NCBI GenBank assembly: GCA_031416415.1
Contig: JANOTP010000266.1
Location: forward strand, 1-16,207
Origin: JANYCO01 sp031416415
GTDB lineage: Bacteria; Bacteroidota; Bacteroidia; Cytophagales; Cytophagaceae
Length of the DNA stretch: 16,207 bases
Direction of reading: 5' to 3'
Made by a program: the position numbers and the translations under genes. Under the pieces are notes generated by a model. That model was not told the DNA's origin. It ran no database searches and saw only the letters and a list, made by a program, of their open reading frames with translations. The first letter of the stretch is position 1. Each line of letters starts with the position of its first letter. Shown piece by piece: positions 8,020-13,978 of this stretch.

Positions 8020-9330
8020 CTATTCCGAAATCTGCATTTTGATCTTTTGGTTTTTGATTTTTTCGTGTTTAAGATTCGCAAGCAATGTTGTCATTCTGGT
8101 TCTAAGCACTGCTGCATAAGAAGAATTGTCCAACACCTCAATCAATCCTAACTCATCTTTCGCTAATTTTCCCTTTTGCATTAAAAAACCAACAATATCT
8201 ACTTTATTTATTTTATCTTTTTTACCTGCTGCAATGTAAAGTGTACACCAAGGACTATTTTCTGGAATTTTTGATTCATTGGGCAAAGTTTCTTTCGCAG
8301 GTTTTTCTTTAATGAATTTAGGTAATTTTTCTTCTTCTGCTAAAATTAAATAAGAAGTCCCTGTTGAATTCATTCTTGCAGTCCTGCCATTTCTGTGAAT
8401 ATAGGCGTCCTCTGTTAACGGCAATTGATAATGCACTACGAATTCTATTTCAGGAATATCTAATCCTCTAGATGCAAGATCTGTTGTGATTAGAATGCGA
8501 TGACTACCATTTCTGAATTTTATCAACGCTTTTTCTCTATCTTTTTGTTCCATGCCGCCGTGAAAGATACCATGAGCAAGGTCCATATTCCAAAGTATCT
8601 CACTTATGCGTTCTACAGCATCGCGATGATTGCAAAAGACGAGGGTCGTTTTGTTGTTTAATTTACAAATAAGTTTAAAAAGTGTTTCCAACTTATCGGT
8701 ACCTTCCGACACTACATATTTCTGCTTTAAGCCTTTCAATTTAAATGGTGTATCAGAAAGAAAATTCAATTCTATATGTTCTGTTACACCCGTAAAATCT
8801 GGAATTTCTTCCATTCTTGTAGCGGAGGTTAAAATCCTTTTTGATAGATTTTTTAGTTGAGAAATGATAAACGACATATCCTCTTGAAAACCAAACTCAA
8901 GTGCTTTATCGAATTCGTCTAATACAAGAGTTTGTATGGCATCGGTTTGGAAATTATTGCTGCGTAAGTGGTAGGTAATTCTACCTGGTGTTCCCACTAA
9001 TACTGCTGGGGCTTCGGATAGGTTATCAATTTCCGTTTTTATTGGATGTCCTCCATAACAGCAATTGACTTTAAAACCTGTTCCCATTTGTTTGAAAACC
9101 TGCTCTATCTGCAACGCTAGTTCCCGAGAAGGAACTAAAATTAAAGCCTGAACTCCTTTAATAGATGGATCAAGTCTTTTCAATACGGGAAGTAAAAAGC
9201 CTAATGTTTTACCTGAACCGGTAGGGGAAAATAATATAAGATCACATTCTTTTTCAGCCGCTTCCAACGAAGTAAGCTGCATTTCATTTAAAGAATCAAT
9301 TTTAAGTTTTTCTAAAATTTTAGCGATCAT
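8020..9330 (-). CDS. DEAD-box RNA helicase, DbpA-like
   Basis: Encodes 436 residues with two RecA-like lobes and a DbpA-type RNA-binding tail. Motifs seen: Q motif region 'LNEMQLTSL', I 'SPTGSGKT' (35-42), Ia 'VPSRELALQ', Ib 'TPGR', II 'DEFD' (138-141, the last two positions differ from DEAD), III 'SAT' (169-171), IV 'TLVFCNHRDAV', V 'TTDLASRGLDIP' and VI 'HRNGRTAR' (312-319). The tail (about 362-432, 'TLYIAAGKKDKINKVDIVGF') matches the DbpA RNA-binding domain, which in E. coli binds 23S rRNA hairpin 92. The likely role is ATP-dependent remodelling in large-subunit assembly. It is a single gene with its own promoter, flanked by repeat-rich DNA on both sides. Confidence 0.9.
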   Translation of the reverse strand: MIAKILEKLKIDSLNEMQLTSLEAAEKECDLILFSPTGSGKTLGFLLPVLKRLDPSIKGVQALILVPSRELALQIEQVFKQMGTGFKVNCCYGGHPIKTEIDNLSEAPAVLVGTPGRITYHLRSNNFQTDAIQTLVLDEFDKALEFGFQEDMSFIISQLKNLSKRILTSATRMEEIPDFTGVTEHIELNFLSDTPFKLKGLKQKYVVSEGTDKLETLFKLICKLNNKTTLVFCNHRDAVERISEILWNMDLAHGIFHGGMEQKDREKALIKFRNGSHRILITTDLASRGLDIPEIEFVVHYQLPLTEDAYIHRNGRTARMNSTGTSYLILAEEEKLPKFIKEKPAKETLPNESKIPENSPWCTLYIAAGKKDKINKVDIVGFLMQKGKLAKDELGLIEVLDNSSYAAVLRTRMTTLLANLKHEKIKNQKIKMQISE

Positions 9331-9356
9331 GGCAACAAGTAAATAATGTTTGAATA

Positions 9357-9364
9357 CAAAGATA
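9357..9364 (-). promoter_or_regulatory. Bacteroidota -7 box upstream of the helicase
   Basis: On the minus strand the sequence tatctttg fits the TAnnTTTG -7 element used by the Bacteroidota primary sigma factor. It ends 26 bp before the ATG at 9330, a plausible distance for a short leader. I could not identify a convincing -33 TTG element at the usual spacing. Confidence 0.45.
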
Positions 9365-9466
9365 CTTCAATTATTAGTGAATTGGCTGGTTATTTTTAAA
9401 TTATTGAGTACTATACTCATAACGCATAGGTAAGTACCTTGCAGCCCACTCACCTTTTACTCCATG

Positions 9467-9497
9467 GCTGGTCTCCCGACCAGACATTGCTGCTACG
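9467..9497. repeat. Short palindromic repeat, family D, copy 2
   Basis: A 6-bp stem ctggtc/gaccag with loop tccc (9468-9483), followed by the shared tail. Bases 9475-9497 are identical to 6261-6283, in the same orientation. It lies just before the second REP/RAYT element in the 638-bp non-coding region between the helicase and the 135-residue gene. Confidence 0.7.
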
Positions 9498-9518
9498 CAG
9501 CCCACGTTGTTCTTAGTC

Positions 9519-9889
9519 CCACGTTGTTCGTAGTCTCCAGACTACGAACTCTAGATAAATTGAAGTCTGTGACTTCACGCCGCCTGGCGAAGAGCGAGGC
9601 AAGCACTACACCCAAAGTTACTCAATAAATGAAATTTTTACAAGCTTAGGAATAGCTGCATAATGCTTAAAACTTGAATATAAATAATCATATGTAGGGC
9701 GATTACAAAGTAAAAAAATAATAAGTATATTAGAAGCTACAATGAATTTAGAACTCTTCAAAAGATGTTTTTAAATATTTCAGGAAAGATAATAACGTTT
9801 AGGTATTAAGTAGCTTCAGTTATCGCCTGCGGCGTGAAGTCACAGACTTCAATATATCGAAGGTTCGTAGTTTGGAAACTACGAACAAC
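9519..9889 (-). mobile_element. Decayed REP/RAYT element with inverted family C repeats
   Basis: An inverted pair of 66-67 bp repeats (9523-9589 and 9824-9889) with two hairpins each: gttcgtagtct/agactacgaac (9526-9549; partner 9863-9886) and gaagtc-tgt-gacttc (9562-9576 and its partner). They enclose a RAYT C-terminal remnant on the minus strand. In the second copy the stem has changed in a paired way (gtct to gttt with agac to aaac), so pairing is kept. A partial extra copy of the repeat's outer end (cccacgttgttc) lies at 9501-9512. The repeat family differs from that of the 7563-7921 element although the layout is the same. Confidence 0.65.
9618..9770 (-). pseudogene. Second RAYT transposase C-terminal remnant
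   Basis: On the minus strand, the frame ending at a TAA (9618-9620) reads 'LLCNRPTYDYLYSSFKHYAA' followed by 'IPKLVKISFIE'. The 'CNRP..DYLYSS..HYA' pattern is the C-terminal signature of REP-associated tyrosine transposases. Further upstream 'SFEEF' (about 9751-9765) occurs in a frame broken by stops, as expected for the segment just before the lost YIHxNP motif. The sequence is more decayed than the remnant at 7662-7880 and is clearly not a copy of it. No catalytic motif remains. Confidence 0.55.
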
Positions 9890-9968
9890 AGAAGTGATAT
9901 AAAGGAAGACGAGACAATGGAGTTACAAAATAATACAAAAAAAACATTAATTAAATCACCAAAAAAAA

Positions 9969-10376
9969 ATGTCACAAGATTCACCCGGCAGACTATTTCA
10001 AGACACTGATTTCATAGTCGAAGGATTTAAAAACAAAAAACTGGAAGGACTTATTGGAGTCGTTGATAGAGAAGATCCTGAAAGTGGACCACTACTAGTT
10101 TATATAAAAGCCGAAGACAATACTTGGCAACAGTTTTTTCTGGAGGCAGGGATTGGTATCTGGGAAAACTGGGGAGAACTAGACATTGACGATCCAAGCT
10201 TTCTCTATATTGATTATGCGAAAGAATTTAATCTGGGTTACGAAATAATTCATTCTGTTTATTGTTTGGATAGTTGTATTACGATTGAATTTAAAAATAA
10301 GGAAACGCTTGTGCTCCGGTATGTGGATGCGGAGAATGTAGAATCGAATTGTGAGTTTGTGAAGGAGGAGAGTTAA
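9969..10376 (+). CDS. Hypothetical acidic protein
   Basis: Encodes 135 residues, acidic, with no signal peptide or membrane segment; two Cys ('VYCLDSC') sit at about residues 98-102. It reads like a small soluble alpha/beta protein ('LLVYIKAEDNTWQQFFLEAG', 'ESNCEFVKEES' at the end). I do not recognise a family. Small acidic proteins of this kind are sometimes immunity proteins, but no toxin is adjacent, so that is only a thought. The start follows directly on a run of nine A. Another ATG at 9917 opens a frame that would join this one if one A were lost. It is an isolated plus-strand gene next to the decayed REP/RAYT element. Confidence 0.6.
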   Translation: MSQDSPGRLFQDTDFIVEGFKNKKLEGLIGVVDREDPESGPLLVYIKAEDNTWQQFFLEAGIGIWENWGELDIDDPSFLYIDYAKEFNLGYEIIHSVYCLDSCITIEFKNKETLVLRYVDAENVESNCEFVKEES

Positions 10377-10561
10377 AAGTTGAAGGTTTAAAGTTAAAGG
10401 TTTAGTGCAGCGTAGTGACTAGTGCTGGTTCTTCATAGCAACATGATGCTGGAGAAAGCTTCAACAAAGGCTATAATGTTAATTTTATTTTATACGACTG
10501 GTTGCCCAATCTTGCTGTTGCAGAATGGATCATCAGAAGGCGCAAAGTATGCCAATAACAA

Positions 10562-12484
10562 CTACGAAATTAATGGAAGCGTCACTCTAAACACTGATGC
10601 GTTATCTTTGCTAGCAATCAATATTTTTGCTTTTAGTTTATCGGCACACAATTTGGCGGTGTACATAAAAGTGCCCAAATCCAATTCGCTGTTGCTCATT
10701 CTGAAAAATATGTTAAAAACACTTTTATGAAACTCCACAGGGATGGCGACACCATTATTAGAAGTGGTAATAATGAATAACCCGTTTATTATTTCAACCT
10801 CAATACTCACCTTGCGCTCCCCTTCATAGCTCAGGCAAAACAATTGAAATTTTAGTAAATTAAGAATAAGAGAATGAAGAATATAGTTGTCTTCTCTAAA
10901 AATTTCATTGTCCTTATTTTTAACATTAAGCATAATACTACTCAAATACGGTTTTAGTTTATTGTTATCCAAAACACTTCGCATTAAAATTGCTGGATCA
11001 ATAAACGTTTTCTCTAAAGTATGAACCTCTATTATATTTATTTGTGCTACAGCTTTTAATACTTCGTCCAATCGAATTGCTGTAGATTGAATCATTTCTA
11101 TATAAGATCGCTGATCTGATTTTTCTTCGTTGGTCAATGCCAAATTTGTTAGTCCCAAGATTGTCTTTATTGGACCAGATAAATCATGAGACGTTTTATA
11201 AATAAATTGATCAATCAAACTTTCTTTGTCAGCAATCACTTTCTTTTGTTCTACTGCTAATTCCTTATGCTGTTTGTAAAAGCGCATTCGCTCTGCCAAT
11301 GCAAAATAAAAAATTATCATTTCAACAAAAAAACTTACATTTACAACGTAAAAAACAAAAACGCCTGGCGGTATAATTAGAAATACCATTAAAAAATTAA
11401 CAACGAAACCTAGTGTTAAAACGGTAGTGCCTATGAGAAAATAAATTGATAATGGATATTTGTTTTTGTAGGACAAATAACTACTGTAATAAACCAAAAA
11501 AAATGGTATTAAATCTATCAATAATAAATGTCCAACAGTTGGAAAAAACGAAAAATTAATAATAAGAATTACGCCTCTCAGAATAATATAATAAATAAAA
11601 AGTTTCGCTATTTTAGGATAATGAAATTTAATATTTAAAAAAGATTCGGTATACAACAACAAGAATACCGTCATAAAATAAATAGAAAGTATGTATATGT
11701 AATCATTTAACATGTTGGTATTAGGCCATAAATATTGAAAGCCCATTCCGTCTTTGCTTAAAAAGAAAATACCAACAAAAAGAATATATGCTACATAATA
11801 AAAATGTGAACGACTTTGTAAAAAAAACCCTGCCAATAAATTTAGAATTAGAATTACCACGATTGAACCATAAAATATTCCTAAATAAAAATATTCAGTC
11901 AAGGCATAAGAGGTAAAAAAATTCATCTTCCGAACTACAATCTCTATATGCGTATCATAGCGGTTTTTTATTCTTATAAAAAGTAAAACCTCTTCGTTTG
12001 GCGCCATCCCTATACAATGTGTCAAATTTTTATGTTTTATCTCACGCTTTCCAAAATCATAACCAACACCAATACTATCTGAAACTCTTAAAACTCCATC
12101 AATCACTTCATAGAACTGTATTGAATCGATTCTATAATTGAACGACTCAATGATATAATTTGCATTTTTATTCGAATCGTTTTTTAGTTTTATTTTATAC
12201 CAATAAGAAGTGTTTTCACCTCTTACCGAGTTGCCAAATTGATTCTTTGAAGGAACAAAAAATACCGATTTGCCCTCTTTATTAAGAATTTCATTTATTG
12301 AAATTTTATCCGATTTATCTTCAAATACACACAATTTCTCACCCTTCAAAAAAACCTGCTCGGTTTTTCCCAAATACACTACATCATCACCAAATGCGAA
12401 AAATGTCTTTAGAAATAATGCTATTAAAATTATTACGCTCTTTGAGGTCAAAATGAAGAAATTATATAAGTTGGCTTTTAGCAA
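10562..12484 (-). CDS. 7TM-DISM sensor histidine-kinase-like protein with degenerate ATPase
   Basis: Encodes 640 residues. Order: a signal or first hydrophobic segment (about 14-32), an extracytoplasmic 7TMR-DISMED2-like beta domain (about 40-190, 'NTSYWYKIKLKN', 'YIIESFNYRIDSIQFYEV'), a seven-helix 7TM-DISM region (about 195-410), a coiled linker, a HisKA helix with the H-box 'TSHDLSGPIKTILGL' (His433), then an ATPase-like region. The His and the following Asp are kept. The ATP-binding part is weak: 'LILNLLKF' stands for the N-box (Asn542), 'SNNGVAIP' replaces D-x-G-x-G in G1, and 'LDLGTFMY' replaces the G2 GxGLGL. The protein may bind ATP poorly or act without kinase activity. No response regulator gene is adjacent. 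It diverges from the secreted-protein gene at 12708 across a perfect palindrome. Confidence 0.85.
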   Translation of the reverse strand: MLKANLYNFFILTSKSVIILIALFLKTFFAFGDDVVYLGKTEQVFLKGEKLCVFEDKSDKISINEILNKEGKSVFFVPSKNQFGNSVRGENTSYWYKIKLKNDSNKNANYIIESFNYRIDSIQFYEVIDGVLRVSDSIGVGYDFGKREIKHKNLTHCIGMAPNEEVLLFIRIKNRYDTHIEIVVRKMNFFTSYALTEYFYLGIFYGSIVVILILNLLAGFFLQSRSHFYYVAYILFVGIFFLSKDGMGFQYLWPNTNMLNDYIYILSIYFMTVFLLLYTESFLNIKFHYPKIAKLFIYYIILRGVILIINFSFFPTVGHLLLIDLIPFFLVYYSSYLSYKNKYPLSIYFLIGTTVLTLGFVVNFLMVFLIIPPGVFVFYVVNVSFFVEMIIFYFALAERMRFYKQHKELAVEQKKVIADKESLIDQFIYKTSHDLSGPIKTILGLTNLALTNEEKSDQRSYIEMIQSTAIRLDEVLKAVAQINIIEVHTLEKTFIDPAILMRSVLDNNKLKPYLSSIMLNVKNKDNEIFREDNYILHSLILNLLKFQLFCLSYEGERKVSIEVEIINGLFIITTSNNGVAIPVEFHKSVFNIFFRMSNSELDLGTFMYTAKLCADKLKAKILIASKDNASVFRVTLPLIS

Positions 12485-12538
12485 AGATATTAAAAAAAAC
12501 GAATAGCAAGAGTTTTAAAATTAAAGGCATTTAGAATA

Positions 12539-12586
12539 TTTACCCACGTTGTTCGTAGTCTCCAGACTACGAACAACGTGGGTAAA
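12539..12586. repeat. Perfect palindrome, family C, between divergent genes
   Basis: A 23-bp perfect inverted repeat (12539-12561 with 12564-12586) separated by cc. Its inner part, cccacgttgttcgtagtct, is the same as the hairpin at 9518-9536, but here both arms are complete. It lies in the 223-bp region between the 5' ends of the kinase-like gene (-) and the secreted-protein gene (+). It could form a hairpin in either leader RNA. Confidence 0.8.
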
Positions 12587-12707
12587 GCCCAAGCGACTAC
12601 TTTCTGGTCTGAGCAAGTTCGAGAATTTAGTATCCACCAAATAAGGAGTAAAAAAAAATTTCTGCTTATAATTGATTATATTTACACTAAATAAAACAAA
12701 AAGAACC

Positions 12708-13217
12708 ATGAAAAAAATATTGATATTAATTACTCTTTTAATAGTTTCTTATGGCAATACATTTGCTCAAGATAATTTTCAACCGAATACTGGCGATGGT
12801 GGTTTAGACAATGAATTGACCGAAATTAATAGAAAAGCGAAGCAAGATTTGAATCGATTTAAGGAGGATATAAAAAATACTTTCGGAATCAATAGAGAGC
12901 GTGTTGAAAAGATTATGAATACTTATAAAATGGAGCCCGCAGATGTGATAATGGCTTCACGAATTGCTAAAATAATTAAAAAAGAGCCAGAAGTTGTAAG
13001 CGAAAGCTTTTCAAAAAATAGAGAAAAAGGTTGGGGTGCAATAGCAAAAGAATTAGGGATTAAGCCAGGATCAGCTGAGTTTCATGAATTGAAAAATGCA
13101 GGAAAAAATAAAGGAAATTCAAATGGAAAGGGGAATAGTAAAGATAAAGAAAATAAAATCGAAAAGGAGAAAGGTGGTAGCAAAGGAAAAGATGGATCCA
13201 AAGCCAAAAAAAAATAA
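12708..13217 (+). CDS. Secreted hypothetical protein with Lys/Gly-rich tail
   Basis: Encodes 169 residues from the ATG at 12708; an upstream TTG at 12672 is in frame but would put a polar leader before the signal peptide. The signal peptide is 'MKKILILITLLIVSYGNTFAQ' apart from its final residues, with cleavage expected after Ala-Gln or Ala. The mature part is helical ('NELTEINRKAKQDLNRFKED'), followed by 'GWGAIAKELGIKPGSAEFHE', a motif I recall from uncharacterised secreted Bacteroidota proteins. The last 40 or so residues are Lys/Gly/Asn/Asp-rich and low-complexity ('KGNSNGKGNSKDKENK'). It probably works in the periplasm or outside. A strong terminator follows. Function unknown. Confidence 0.75.
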   Translation: MKKILILITLLIVSYGNTFAQDNFQPNTGDGGLDNELTEINRKAKQDLNRFKEDIKNTFGINRERVEKIMNTYKMEPADVIMASRIAKIIKKEPEVVSESFSKNREKGWGAIAKELGIKPGSAEFHELKNAGKNKGNSNGKGNSKDKENKIEKEKGGSKGKDGSKAKKK

Positions 13218-13259
13218 GGAGTAGTGCTAAAAGTATATTTTCCCGCAATTTATCAGACC

Positions 13260-13309
13260 AAAAAGGTAGTCGCTTGAGCTTTAGCTTTAGCCCGAGTGAC
13301 TGCCTTTTT
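13260..13309. terminator. Bidirectional terminator between convergent genes
   Basis: A long hairpin: left arm from 13260 (aaaaaggtagtcgcttgagc) pairs with the right arm ending at 13309 (gactgccttttt), with G-T pairs and one mismatch and the loop near ttagcttt. The A-run and T-run at the ends give a terminator on both strands. It sits between the secreted-protein gene (+, ends 13217) and the TIMP-like gene (-, ends 13349), which converge. Confidence 0.8.
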
Positions 13310-13348
13310 CCAATTTATAATCTGTGAGCTAATTTTTTTTACCATCCT

Positions 13349-13774
13349 TTATTTTTTATTCCACTTACGCATTTTTTTAATTCTGGCAGTCATATGTGCT
13401 GCATAATTACTGTATGAACATATTGTAACATATATTTGACCATTTATTTCATCTAAGAATAAAACATATTCCATTTGTTCTTTAAAAACAAATGCACAAG
13501 TTGATAAATTGCTGGTTAAATGAATCTCATTGTTGACAATGTAATTTCCTTTTAGTACTTCTGTGATTTTTATGATTGGTTTATATCCTATTGTCGAATC
13601 TTGAATACCTGTTTGAGTCCTATCTATCTCACTATCATAAATACTAACTACTCGCGCTATGATAATATTATTTTTCATTTTATATACTTCTTCAAAAGGC
13701 ATTATAACACAATCGCATCCATATGAACCGATGGAAAAATAAGCAAATAGTATAATAAATAAAATTAACCTCAT
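13349..13774 (-). CDS. Secreted TIMP/NTR-like domain protein
   Basis: Encodes 141 residues. A signal peptide (1-19, 'LILFIILFAYFSIGSYG') is followed directly by the Cys-x-Cys pair (Cys20, Cys22), then 'FEEVYKMKNNIIIARVVSIY', 'ITEVLKGNYIVNNEIHLTS', Cys93, 'EYVLFLDE' and Cys119 near the end. This is the layout of a TIMP-like or netrin-type OB-fold domain: N-terminal CxC after the signal sequence, 'adiiv-gkV', 'V-KG' and two more Cys to make disulfides. Bacterial members are secreted and of unknown role. The CxC directly after the signal peptide fits a NTR fold better than a lipobox. A dyad lies upstream at 13811-13826. Confidence 0.65.
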   Translation of the reverse strand: MRLILFIILFAYFSIGSYGCDCVIMPFEEVYKMKNNIIIARVVSIYDSEIDRTQTGIQDSTIGYKPIIKITEVLKGNYIVNNEIHLTSNLSTCAFVFKEQMEYVLFLDEINGQIYVTICSYSNYAAHMTARIKKMRKWNKK

Positions 13775-13810
13775 ATCAATTAAAGAACTAACTAGAAATT
13801 GGAAGAATGG

Positions 13811-13826
13811 ATATGTTAAAACATAT
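13811..13826. promoter_or_regulatory. Possible operator dyad upstream of the TIMP-like gene
   Basis: A 7-bp perfect dyad, atatgtt-aa-aacatat, is located about 36-51 bp before the ATG at 13774. Such a site could bind a dimeric regulator, but in AT-rich DNA it may be chance. Confidence 0.2.
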
Positions 13827-13978
13827 ATGTAAATCTATTCTAGGATTAAATTATCTTTGTAAAGTTATAATAGGATTATCAATTAAATTGTAAACCTATT
13901 TTAGAACGAGACAGAAAGCTACGGCAAACGGTTTGGTATTTATTTGGTAAGCTAACGAGAACTAGGGTGCCATTTGTA

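Larger units (their letters stand above)
9331..9968. other. 638-bp gene-free region: promoter, repeat D, REP/RAYT element
   Basis: No intact gene. From left to right it holds the helicase promoter (about 9357-9364), a family D repeat (9467-9497), a partial family C repeat (9501-9512), the 9519-9889 decayed element, and about 80 bp of AT-rich leader before the 135-residue gene. Confidence 0.6.

Noticed and set aside
6255..9889. CRISPR array
   Set aside because: Repeats are palindromic, few, of several families, irregularly spaced and in inverted pairs; no regular spacers.
10380..10405. Direct repeat aaggtttaaagtt/aaaggtttag after the 135-residue gene
   Set aside because: Short, AT-rich and imperfect; chance is likely.
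10422..10730. Plus-strand open frame of about 100 codons
   Set aside because: Over half lies antisense to the C-terminus of the 7TM-DISM gene; no homology seen and composition is unlike a real gene.
12672..12707. TTG start giving a longer secreted protein
   Set aside because: Would put 12 polar residues before a clean signal peptide; ATG at 12708 is better.
13852..13859. Plus-strand tatctttg, a perfect -7 box
   Set aside because: No plus-strand gene follows; could drive an antisense or small RNA but nothing else supports it.
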